A DNA stretch of 6,976 bases, taken from assembly GCA_964611895.1 (NCBI GenBank), contig CAZTDN010000046.1:1-6976 (forward strand). Direction: 5' to 3'. Position 1 is the stretch's first letter; every line of letters starts with the position of its first letter. Source of the stretch: JAIEOG01 sp964611895 (GTDB lineage: Bacteria > Bdellovibrionota > FAC87 > UBA2466). Made by a program: the position numbers and the translations under genes. The notes under the pieces are model-generated. The model did not search any database, was not told the origin of the DNA, and saw nothing but the letters and a program-made list of their open reading frames with translations. This document shows positions 1-6,109 of this stretch, one piece after another.

Positions 1-667
1 CCACCAAAACCGCGCTCCCCGTCAACGCTCGCATGAGAGAAGACTTTCCGGCGTTCGTATAACCCACTAACGCTACACGCATCTGCTCTCTACGACGAGA
101 ACGACGATTTTCTTCATCCGAGCGAATGTGCTCTAATTCCGACTGCAAGTCCGCAATGCGATCGCGAATGCGGCGTTTGTCCAGTTCATGAGCCGTTTCA
201 CCAACCCCTTTGGCGCCAATGCCTCCGCCTTGTCTTTCGCCAGCGCCCGTAACTCTCAAACGCGGAGCCAGATAATTTAGCCGGGCAATCTCGACCTGAA
301 GCCGCGCCTCGCGGGTTTTTGCGTGGCGATGAAAAATTTCCACGATCACGCCGGTACGATCCAAAACTTCGACCTCGAGTTCTTTTTCGAGGTTCTTGAG
401 CTGATTCGGAGTGAGATCGCAATCGAAGATGACTTTATCCGCTCGAATCTCTCCATTCCCGTTGGTCCAGTCAGCGAGTTCTTTTAGCTTTCCAACGCCG
501 ACGACAGTAGACGCCTCGGGCGTTTTTCGCCGCTGGGTAACTTGTCCCACGACTTCATAACCCAACGTTTCCACCAAGCGTTGGAGTTCTTGGAGAGAGG
601 CTTCAAACTCGGCATCCTCATCGGCGGGGAGTTGGACACCCACCAAAACAGCTTTATTTTTGGACAC
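1..667 (-). CDS. hflX: GTPase HflX, 5' part (truncated by window edge)
   Basis: HflX is a ribosome-associated GTPase that splits stalled or stress-inactivated 70S ribosomes. The 222 visible residues cover the N-terminal domain and the first GTPase motif. Residues 103-136 carry the family signature: DRTGVIVEIF, then a T-x-E-A-x-LQVE stretch, then LNYLAPRL. A glycine-rich loop (GERQGGGIGAKGVGET, 143-158) leads into the KRRIRDRI helix. The G1/P-loop GYTNAGKSS is at 202-210. The remaining G motifs lie beyond the window, so about half of a usual ~430-residue HflX is present. I chose the GTG at 667 because AGGG lies just upstream on the minus strand and the next in-frame upstream codons run into a stop. 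The gene is divergent from the lipocalin gene with only 29 bp between the two starts. Family recognition is secure; the start is likely. Confidence 0.95.
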   Translation of the reverse strand, partial: MSKNKAVLVGVQLPADEDAEFEASLQELQRLVETLGYEVVGQVTQRRKTPEASTVVGVGKLKELADWTNGNGEIRADKVIFDCDLTPNQLKNLEKELEVEVLDRTGVIVEIFHRHAKTREARLQVEIARLNYLAPRLRVTGAGERQGGGIGAKGVGETAHELDKRRIRDRIADLQSELEHIRSDEENRRSRRREQMRVALVGYTNAGKSSLMRALTGSAVLV

Positions 668-687
668 TTTTCACCCTGTGCTATAAT
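661..687 (+). promoter_or_regulatory. Extended -10 sigma70-type promoter for the lipocalin gene
   Basis: A perfect extended -10 element, TGCTATAAT, spans 679-687. The -35 could be TGGACA at 661-666 (5/6 match, 15-bp spacer) or TTGGAC at 660-665 (16-bp spacer). The predicted transcription start near 694 is about 3 nt before the ATG at 697, so the mRNA would be almost leaderless. The -35 overlaps the first codons of the divergent hflX, which may couple the two genes. Confidence 0.65.
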
Positions 688-696
688 TTCGGGACC

Positions 697-1290
697 ATGA
701 AAACCTTCGTTACCCTCTTCGGATTTGTCACCCTATTTTCTTATTCTGCCTTGGCAGAGATCGAAGTAAAGGCTGTACACGAGGTCAAACTCAACGCCTA
801 CCTAGGGACATGGAACGAGTTGTACCGCATTCCCAATAGCTTTCAGTACGACCTAGAGCAAAGTGAATATGGTCCTTGCAAAGACAGTCAGGCCAAGTAC
901 TCCCAGGTCGATACAATGCAAATCGAAGTTGAGAACACCTGCCAGCGTTACAGTCAGACCGGTCAACTCAAGGGTGAATCTGTGCGTGGGTTGGCCACCA
1001 TTGTGGATGGAAGCGAGGGAGCAAAGCTTATCGTGAATTTCACTGGAATCGGTGTCTTGCGCTGGCTAGGCATTGGTGATGGCGACTATTGGGTGCTCGC
1101 TCTTGGGCCCTTGAACGCGCAAGGTCAGTACAGCTGGGCGCTGGTGGGTGAACCCACCCGCAACTACGGGTGGATATTAGCTCGCGAAGCTGTATTGCCA
1201 GAGCCAGTGGTGCGGACGATTTTTGGCGCAGCAGTCCAGAATGGTTATGAAGAATCTAGCTTTATCGCAAGCCGCCGCCCTGCCAAATAA
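697..1290 (+). CDS. Exported lipocalin family protein (Blc/apolipoprotein D type)
   Basis: Lipocalins are eight-stranded beta-barrels that bind lipids or other hydrophobic ligands. Residues 1-20 form a Sec signal peptide with probable cleavage after SALA. Unlike E. coli Blc there is no lipobox cysteine at that site, so a soluble periplasmic protein is more likely than a lipoprotein. Family motifs follow in order: YLGTWNELYRIPNSFQ (35-50), Cys61, EVENTC with Cys82, AKLIVNF (109-115), GDYWVLALG (129-137), GEPTRNYGWILAR (151-163) and a C-terminal ESSFI as in Blc. The usual GTWYE reads GTWNE. Length (197 residues) is normal. There is no Shine-Dalgarno sequence at usual spacing: GGG sits only 3 nt before the ATG, matching the near-leaderless transcript predicted from the promoter. 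The natural ligand cannot be told from sequence. Confidence 0.9.
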   Translation: MKTFVTLFGFVTLFSYSALAEIEVKAVHEVKLNAYLGTWNELYRIPNSFQYDLEQSEYGPCKDSQAKYSQVDTMQIEVENTCQRYSQTGQLKGESVRGLATIVDGSEGAKLIVNFTGIGVLRWLGIGDGDYWVLALGPLNAQGQYSWALVGEPTRNYGWILAREAVLPEPVVRTIFGAAVQNGYEESSFIASRRPAK

Positions 1291-1316
1291 TGTCTCTAGA
1301 GGCTTAACCGCCGATC

Positions 1317-1325
1317 TGTTATAAA
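1317..1325 (+). promoter_or_regulatory. Possible extended -10 promoter before the first barrel gene
   Basis: TGTTATAAA fits the extended -10 pattern TGn followed by a 5/6 TATAAT match. I see no convincing -35. Transcription would start near 1332, leaving a leader of about 15 nt that carries the GGAGG at 1338-1342. If used, the gene at 1347 can be expressed independently of the lipocalin gene. Confidence 0.4.
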
Positions 1326-1346
1326 ACGCCCCTCCGTGGAGGCTTT

Positions 1347-1937
1347 GTGAAATCGAGTTTTTACGCCGCACTTTTTGCACTGCTCTTGTCCAGCGCCGGA
1401 TTCTCGGCGGTGGAGTCTTCGCTCGATCTCGACACGGAGTCTTTTGTTTCCCCGATGAATTTTGGGTTGGACCTCCAATATAGCCATGTATTCGCCCCAG
1501 GGAACTTGGGCGCGTCTCAAAAAGGCGGCAAGATAAGTTTTGAGTACATTCCCATCAAATCGATTGGGCAACTCGCGTTGGGATTGGGCCTTGCGATCAC
1601 AATCGGGCCTGCGGTGGCCAATAGCCCGGTGGGCGATCTGACCTTAGCGTATCGTGCTACTTTCTCTGAACGGCAATGGGTTGTGCCTTTCGTAAAGGGG
1701 GGAGTTGCCGCAGACATTAATGCCGGGCCAGTTTACAGCCCTGCGTTGGTGTACGGCGGCGGATTGGAGTTTTGTCTGAGCGCGGTCGAGCCTATCGAAA
1801 GCAACAAGCTGGATCAGTCCGTGGGAATCAATGCCGTGTATCTCGTCACGGAATATGCGCGCGGTGAAAGCCTGCGAGCCGCGCCGCGGACGGTTTTGTT
1901 CGAAGGGATTCACGCTGGCCTTCGCTTCGAGTTTTAG
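1347..1937 (+). CDS. Putative outer-membrane beta-barrel protein (unrecognised family)
   Basis: The 196-residue product has a Sec signal peptide (KSS, then a hydrophobic FYAALFALLL core, cleavage near GFSA, residue 21). After it come alternating polar/hydrophobic stretches typical of membrane beta-strands, for example FGLDLQYSHVF, GGKISFEYIPI, LALGLGLAITI, WVVPFVKGGVA and FEGIHAGLRFEF. The last residue is Phe in an alternating strand, the usual recognition signal for the BAM outer-membrane assembly machine. The size suits an 8-stranded barrel. The start is GTG, supported by GGAGG at 1338-1342 with 4-nt spacing. The nitrobindin-like gene follows after 15 bp, so the two are probably cotranscribed. 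No specific function can be assigned. One Cys is present, so no disulfide is expected. Confidence 0.75.
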   Translation: MKSSFYAALFALLLSSAGFSAVESSLDLDTESFVSPMNFGLDLQYSHVFAPGNLGASQKGGKISFEYIPIKSIGQLALGLGLAITIGPAVANSPVGDLTLAYRATFSERQWVVPFVKGGVAADINAGPVYSPALVYGGGLEFCLSAVEPIESNKLDQSVGINAVYLVTEYARGESLRAAPRTVLFEGIHAGLRFEF

Positions 1938-1952
1938 TTAGTCTCTCTTCCC

Positions 1953-2507
1953 ATGAGTAACGACGGATTAGGCCCCTTGGCCGGACTTTTAGGTATTTGG
2001 GAAGGCGATAAAGGCGACGACACAGCCCCCTCTGACGACCGCCAAACCGAAAAAAACTTTTTTAGAGAGCGGATCGTTTTTGAGCCGACTGGGATGGTGA
2101 ACAACCATGAGCAAACCCTGTATGGATTGCGCTACTCAACCCGGGCATGGCGTTTGGGTGAAGCCGATCCGTTCCATGAAGAGCTGGGCTACTGGTTGTG
2201 GGACGCCGCCAATAAGCAAGTCATGCGTTGTTTTATGGTGCCGCGTGGGGTGACGGTTTTGGCTGGGGGGACTGCGGAACCGACAGCGACGAGTTTCAAA
2301 CTGGCGGCCGATGTAGGTGCTCCGATCTATGGCATTTGTTCTAATCCGTTTTTAGATCGAGAATTCAAAACCGTGCGTTACGAGTTGACCCTGACGATAC
2401 ATGACAAGATGAGTTTTTCGTATGAAGAAGACACGCAGCTCCAGATAAAAGGCCGTCCCGGGATTTTCCACCACGTCGACAAAAACACGGTTCGACGTGT
2501 TCAATAA
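1953..2507 (+). CDS. Heme-binding beta-barrel protein, nitrobindin/THAP4 C-terminal type
   Basis: Proteins of this FABP-like family are ten-stranded barrels that bind ferric heme through a C-terminal histidine and have been linked to NO or peroxynitrite chemistry. Visible family features are LLGIWEGDKGDD (12-23, the G-x-W-x-G motif), FEPTGMVNNHEQTLYGLRY (43-61), PFHEELGYWLWD (73-84), VPRGVTVLAGG (96-106), GICSNPFLD (127-135), SYEEDTQLQIKG (156-167) and FHHVDKNTVRRV (172-183), where the expected proximal heme ligand lies. There is no signal peptide, so the protein is predicted to be cytoplasmic, unlike its neighbours. The start has no Shine-Dalgarno: the upstream sequence is pyrimidine-rich. 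Translation may depend on coupling to the gene ending 15 bp upstream. Family assignment is confident; the physiological ligand is inferred. Confidence 0.85.
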   Translation: MSNDGLGPLAGLLGIWEGDKGDDTAPSDDRQTEKNFFRERIVFEPTGMVNNHEQTLYGLRYSTRAWRLGEADPFHEELGYWLWDAANKQVMRCFMVPRGVTVLAGGTAEPTATSFKLAADVGAPIYGICSNPFLDREFKTVRYELTLTIHDKMSFSYEEDTQLQIKGRPGIFHHVDKNTVRRVQ

Positions 2508-2523
2508 CACGCGCGCTTGATTT

Positions 2524-2567
2524 CCCTCTGAGGGTATGTGACCCTTTTCTCCTCAACAAGGAGAGAA
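2524..2567 (+). promoter_or_regulatory. Leader with competing stems and an SD-masking hairpin
   Basis: The Shine-Dalgarno AAGGAG (2558-2563) for the TTG at 2570 lies in a hairpin: TTTTCTCCT (2545-2553) pairs with AGGAGAGAA (2559-2567) around the loop CAACA, 9 bp with one G-U pair. Just upstream, AGGGT (2531-2535) can pair with ACCCT (2541-2545) and is followed by TTTTCT, which resembles a weak terminator. GAGGG (2530-2534) can instead pair with CCCTC (2524-2528). These stems share bases and exclude one another. The base pairing is visible in the sequence; a regulatory role is inference. Confidence 0.45.
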
Positions 2568-2569
2568 CT

Positions 2570-3100
2570 TTGCTAAAAAAATTATTCTTAACTCTGTGCG
2601 TTGTCGGCATTATCCAATCAAGTAACGTGGCGCATGCCGCTCGCGCTGCTTCTAGTTCGCACCATGCAGATGCGGTTTATACTTTGAGCCCAGGACTCAT
2701 GATGTTGGGGGGCGTGTTCGGCTTCTCCGTGAACTCTTACATCGGGATGGCGCCAATTGCTGGGCACGAGTTCTATATTGGCGGAGATGTGGGCGTGGGC
2801 TTTGCATTTCCGGGTGGGTTCCTGATGGAGATCGCTTTGCTGCCTACGGCTTGGTACCAGTTTGCGCTGCCGGAGAACAACCGGCTTCGCATTGTAACTG
2901 GGCTATCGCTTGGGCCTTCGATCTTGGTGGTTTCGGGCGGCGGTTTCTCCGTGAGTGGCGTAGCGTTCGAAGTGCTGTTTCGCCCGGGGTTTTTGTACCA
3001 GCTCAATCCTTCGACGCTTATCGGAGGCGACTTGAAGTTTGGGATTTTGGGATCCTTGTTCGTCTTCAAGCCACAAGTGAACTTTGTGTTTTCGCTTTAG
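2570..3100 (+). CDS. Putative outer-membrane beta-barrel protein (second, unrecognised family)
   Basis: The 176-residue product begins with a clear Sec signal peptide (LKK, then LFLTLCVVGII, cleavage near VAHA, residue 23). The mature part is glycine-rich with alternating amphipathic strands: EFYIGGDVGVGFAF, GFLMEIALLPTAWYQFAL, LRIVTGLSLGPSILVV, VAFEVLFRPGFLYQL and VFKPQVNFVFSL. This pattern and length suit an 8-stranded outer-membrane barrel, although the terminal residue is Leu rather than Phe. The start is TTG, chosen because AAGGAG lies 6 nt upstream and the signal peptide begins there. The SD is held in a predicted 9-bp hairpin. Its stop codon interlocks with the stop of the convergent malQ gene. 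No function is recognised, and it has no obvious resemblance to the barrel encoded at 1347. Confidence 0.7.
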   Translation: MLKKLFLTLCVVGIIQSSNVAHAARAASSSHHADAVYTLSPGLMMLGGVFGFSVNSYIGMAPIAGHEFYIGGDVGVGFAFPGGFLMEIALLPTAWYQFALPENNRLRIVTGLSLGPSILVVSGGGFSVSGVAFEVLFRPGFLYQLNPSTLIGGDLKFGILGSLFVFKPQVNFVFSL

Positions 3101-4668
3101 CGACGACCTGAGCGAACTACCTGCTCAAAAAGCATTCGTTCGGTCCCCGGTGCATAGACCCATTCCAAATGACGCCAGACCCAGTTTTCACGACGCTGGG
3201 ACGAGTCTTTTGCAGTGGACCAAGTGCCGGGGACGTTCATTCGGCTTTCCGCCCCCAGTTCGTAGATGTCTTGCATGGGCAAGATAACCAAGTTGGACTT
3301 GGACTCCATGATCTTTTGAATCTGGGCCCAGTGTTCGACTTGGGTCGCGTTTGGGTTTTGGTCTTTTAGCCACTGGGAGAGCGTGGGCATGTCGTGGTTG
3401 CCGGGATAGGCAACAGAGGCCGCTTCGACTTCGCCCTGAGGTGGACCAAACTGAGCGATGCGCATGCCGGGGATGCCGTATTTGCGGCGCAACTCATGCA
3501 CGGGTTCAGGAACCGCAGCGCCGAGATCTTCGGCAATCAGAGACAGCCTGCCCAGACTGTGACGAATGCGGTGGAGCATTTCATCTCCCCGGGCCGGCAG
3601 CCACTTCCCCAGGCGGGCGTGTGGAGCGCCTGCAGCCACAGCATAAAATTCGTGCAGCCCCATGAAGTGATCTAGTCGAACGACATCGTAGAGCTGGTAG
3701 GCACGTCGAAATCGTTCCACCCAAAACGCGTAATCGTCTTCGTGCAGGTGTTCCCAGTGGTACACGGGCGTGTCCCAAAGCTGCGCGTATTGATAGTAAG
3801 AGCATGGAGGGTAACCGGAGACGAGGCTGGGGCGCAGGTGGTCGTTGAGTTGAAAGGCCCGTTGATTGGCCCAGACATCGGCGCTGGCATAGCCCACGTA
3901 GAGAGGCATATCGCCGATGATGCCGATGCCGCGTTGGTGCGCATAGGTACGCAGAGCGTTCCACTGGGTTTGCAATAAAAACTGCTCATACTCCAATTCG
4001 CCGAGCTCCAGAGGTCGACCTCGACGGTAACTGCGTACTGCTGAAGGGTGGTTCACCGCGAGAAAGTGTCCCCACCGAGAGAAATCGTAGCCGTAGTCTT
4101 CGGCCAGGGCGAGGTAGCTGGAGTGAGGTTGGAGCCAACTGGCGTTAGCCTTGCGAAAAGCTTCGAACGCTTCATGAACGCCTGCAGGAACTTTGCGCAA
4201 GGTGAATCGTCGATAGGCTTCTTGAACAGCAAGGCGCTTGATGCGTTTGGACTCGGCAAAATCAGCCCGGTCGGTGCTGCGCTTGGAGAGGTGTGAAGTA
4301 ATAAAAGCAGCGTCCAAGTAACCTTCTCGTACGAGCTGCATTACGCTGAGGTAGCTGACATCGATGGCGAGTGAGCTGTGGGACTTGAAAGGAGAGCCGG
4401 TTTCGTCCATCGGGTTGAGGGGCAGGATCTGCCACCAACGCTGCCCAGTGCGTTCTAGGAAATCGACAAAATTATAGGCTTCCATGCCAAAATCCCCGCT
4501 GTGGTAACCGCCGGGAAGCGAGCTCACCGCCATCAGCACGCCCGAAGCGCGGACATTTAACGATGGAACGCGGGCATAGCGCTCGATTTCCTGGGGGCAG
4601 GTTTGAGATTGGGCCCAGGCACACGGAAAAATAGCCAAAAGGCAAAAAACGGACAGAAAGCGACTCAG
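3097..4668 (-). CDS. malQ: 4-alpha-glucanotransferase (amylomaltase, GH77), apparently exported
   Basis: GH77 enzymes transfer alpha-1,4-glucan segments between maltooligosaccharides. Numbered from a CTG start at 4668 (523 residues), the catalytic set is complete: nucleophile Asp333 in VRLDHFMG, acid/base Glu380 in LIAEDLG and transition-state stabiliser Asp426 in YPGNHDMPT. The C-terminal PMQDIYELGAESRMNVPGT and NWVWR motifs are also typical. The first two residues are 47 apart, as in Thermus amylomaltase. The substrate-loop motif usually written GVPPDxFSxxGQxWGxPxY here reads GYPPCSYYQYAQLWDTPVY. I prefer the CTG because AGGGAG lies 6 nt upstream and it yields a full signal peptide, MSRFLSVFCLLAIFPCAWA, before Gln. 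The next candidate, TTG at 4638, has no SD and would cut that peptide in half. GH77 enzymes are normally cytoplasmic. A weak minus-strand promoter (TTGTTT, 17 bp, TAGAAC; 4700-4728) is possible. The family is certain; export is well supported but unproven. Confidence 0.9.
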   Translation of the reverse strand: MSRFLSVFCLLAIFPCAWAQSQTCPQEIERYARVPSLNVRASGVLMAVSSLPGGYHSGDFGMEAYNFVDFLERTGQRWWQILPLNPMDETGSPFKSHSSLAIDVSYLSVMQLVREGYLDAAFITSHLSKRSTDRADFAESKRIKRLAVQEAYRRFTLRKVPAGVHEAFEAFRKANASWLQPHSSYLALAEDYGYDFSRWGHFLAVNHPSAVRSYRRGRPLELGELEYEQFLLQTQWNALRTYAHQRGIGIIGDMPLYVGYASADVWANQRAFQLNDHLRPSLVSGYPPCSYYQYAQLWDTPVYHWEHLHEDDYAFWVERFRRAYQLYDVVRLDHFMGLHEFYAVAAGAPHARLGKWLPARGDEMLHRIRHSLGRLSLIAEDLGAAVPEPVHELRRKYGIPGMRIAQFGPPQGEVEAASVAYPGNHDMPTLSQWLKDQNPNATQVEHWAQIQKIMESKSNLVILPMQDIYELGAESRMNVPGTWSTAKDSSQRRENWVWRHLEWVYAPGTERMLFEQVVRSGRR

Positions 4669-4748
4669 AAAAAACTCCCTTTTAATGGAACGAGGGGTGG
4701 TTCTAAAGGGGTTTTAGGCAGAAAACAAGCCCCTCTTCCGGGGTCAGT

Positions 4749-4777
4749 TTGACACCCCACACTTGCCGGAAGATAAC
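4749..4777 (+). promoter_or_regulatory. Sigma70-type promoter for the 307-residue exported protein
   Basis: A perfect -35 TTGACA (4749-4754) is followed after 17 bp by GATAAC (4772-4777; matches the four inner bases of TATAAT). Transcription would begin near 4784, downstream of the in-frame TTG at 4763. This supports the ATG at 4805 as the true start. Just upstream, CCCC (4730-4733) and GGGG (4740-4743) form a small dyad of unknown meaning. Confidence 0.6.
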
Positions 4778-4804
4778 CGCCCGGAGCCTTTTTGGAGGGA
4801 TTCT

Positions 4805-5728
4805 ATGTTTATTCGTTTAGTCTTCGCCTGGGGAATGCTTGTGGGTAGTGGGGGGGTGGCTTGGGCTGCAAAACCTCCTGCGGGTTATGTGGAAATGAGC
4901 GGCGTACAAAAGCGGGAATACCATGCCGCCAACCGCAATCCGAACGGCAAGCCCTCGCACCTGGCGGTGAACGTGTGCATGTCCGCGCTTGCTGGGCTGG
5001 GGATGGTGTTTTCGTCTTATTCGAAGGAAACACTCAATAGCCCATCAGGTTTAGCCAATACGGCGTGGCGCAAGCTGTTTGGAAAGGCGTTGCATCGAGA
5101 GGGGGTGGTGGCTCCGGGTGAGGTAACTTTGAAAGCGCCGCTGCTGGGGCTGGAGCCGGGGACATATCCGGTGACTTATCGGTTGTCTTTGGCCAACCCG
5201 TACTCGACGCATTTGCCCGGCATGTGGTTCCGACCGGGACTGTTAGTGATGTTTCATGTCGACGGTAAGGAGGACGTGAATTGGTTCACCATGCCTCAGC
5301 GGGGGTTGGATGGATTCCCGGTGGATATCAACCCGTTTTCGGTAGACATGACTCATTGGTTGGATTTGCCGGACACGATGTTGCAGGTGATTTCATCGCT
5401 GACTTTGGGGCGGGCAGCGGCGGATGTGCTGACTCAGTATATTGATCCTCCACAGAACCAAGTTTCGGGAACGCGTGTGCGAGAAGACTCGAAGGTGGTG
5501 TTCTTGGTGCCGACCAGTGAGGCGCGGGCGGCATATGATGGCACTTGGGGAACGGGTTTTTTCGAACGCATGATGAAGATGTCGGTGGCGGAGCGGATGC
5601 CGTTGTATGAGTTGTGTGATGAAGATGATGCCATTTTGGGCAACGCGGTGATTTTGGACCGGTGGTTGTTTCCGTCGCAGGTGTGGTTTGCGCAGCACCG
5701 GGGGTTTGACACTTTTCGACCTAATTGA
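4805..5728 (+). CDS. Exported protein of unknown function, possible remote catalase-fold member
   Basis: The 307-residue product has a Sec signal peptide (FIRLVFAWGMLVGSGGVAWA, cleavage near residue 20-22). The ATG at 4805 is preferred over the in-frame TTG at 4763 because GGAGGGA (4794-4800) is well placed and the longer form would bury the signal peptide and begin before the promoter's start site. I do not recognise the family with confidence. The stretch ALHREGVVAPGEVTL (95-109), PVTYRLSLA (122-130), GLLVMFHVDGKEDVNWFTM (145-163) has the order and spacing of the catalase-superfamily segments around the distal His (H97 here), the PVxVRFS strand and the RGxAxKF strand. However, the usual RG is RPG and I find no clear proximal heme Tyr. 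The C-terminal part (MPLYEL, then FPSQVWFAQHRGF) matches nothing I can name. It is divergent from the exported malQ with 136 bp between starts. Confidence 0.7.
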   Translation: MFIRLVFAWGMLVGSGGVAWAAKPPAGYVEMSGVQKREYHAANRNPNGKPSHLAVNVCMSALAGLGMVFSSYSKETLNSPSGLANTAWRKLFGKALHREGVVAPGEVTLKAPLLGLEPGTYPVTYRLSLANPYSTHLPGMWFRPGLLVMFHVDGKEDVNWFTMPQRGLDGFPVDINPFSVDMTHWLDLPDTMLQVISSLTLGRAAADVLTQYIDPPQNQVSGTRVREDSKVVFLVPTSEARAAYDGTWGTGFFERMMKMSVAERMPLYELCDEDDAILGNAVILDRWLFPSQVWFAQHRGFDTFRPN

Positions 5729-5763
5729 AAAAGGCCCCTTCGGGTGGAGGAAGGGACCTTTTT
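5728..5763. terminator. Bidirectional intrinsic terminator
   Basis: AAAAAGG (5728-5734) and CCCTT (5736-5740) pair with AAGGG (5751-5755) and CCTTTTT (5757-5763), interrupted by a single C/A mismatch, around a 10-nt loop. Each strand ends in a run of five T. It begins at the last base of the stop codon of the plus-strand gene and lies 22 bp beyond the stop of the minus-strand DUF2171 gene, so it can end both convergent transcripts. Confidence 0.9.
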
Positions 5764-5785
5764 CTAGTGTGGGGGATGGGGAAGT

Positions 5786-6067
5786 TTAGCTTGCGGAACG
5801 CACCTCTTGGGGCTGTTCATCAATTTGTTCCGCGAAAAACTCGTCTTCAGTTTTGTTTAGGTAGACGGCATTGTTATCGCATTTATCTACCCAGCTAAGC
5901 GGAATCCAGTGGTGTGAGCCGTCTTTGGAGTCGGTGCTTGTGAGCTTGATGTGATCGCCTTCAAGCCGATCTACCGTGGCAACACGAGTACCGGATTTAT
6001 TGCCGAGTTTTTCTTCAGCGCGAGCGTTTACTGAGAGACCTGGTTTGATGTTTTTCATATCTAGCAT
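5786..6067 (-). CDS. Small DUF2171 domain protein
   Basis: This 93-residue soluble protein matches the DUF2171 pattern: an opening IKPGLSV, a GTRVATVDRLEGDHIKLTS segment (26-44), DGSHHWIPLSWVDKCDN (49-65) and AVYLNKTEDEF (67-77). Such proteins form small beta-barrels related in style to PRC-barrel domains; their function is not established. There is no signal peptide, and the acidic tail is probably flexible. The start is the ATG at 6067, with AGGAG (minus strand, 6075-6079) 7 nt upstream. The open frame continues to 6247, but the extra 60 residues are low-complexity and overlap the 3' end of crcB, so they are not believed. A sigma54-type promoter precedes the gene, suggesting activator-dependent control separate from crcB. 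The function is unknown. Confidence 0.85.
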   Translation of the reverse strand: MLDMKNIKPGLSVNARAEEKLGNKSGTRVATVDRLEGDHIKLTSTDSKDGSHHWIPLSWVDKCDNNAVYLNKTEDEFFAEQIDEQPQEVRSAS

Positions 6068-6109
6068 GGGGATGCTCCTTTTATTGCGTGTTTGTATGAA
6101 GGGTGGGAG

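Noticed and set aside
1331..1342. CCTCC/GGAGG dyad masking the SD of the gene at 1347
   Set aside because: Only 4 bp can form with an allowed loop, and the predicted transcript would start inside the 5' arm; too weak to call a regulator.
2484..2501. AACACG/CGTGTT hairpin at the end of the nitrobindin-like gene as a terminator
   Set aside because: It lies inside the coding sequence and is not followed by a T run.
3351..4296. Several open frames of 80-130 codons inside malQ on both strands
   Set aside because: They are shadows of a complete, conserved enzyme gene; their translations show no recognisable domain.
4763..4804. TTG start for the 307-residue exported protein
   Set aside because: It would place a polar extension before the signal peptide, has no SD and lies upstream of the predicted transcription start.
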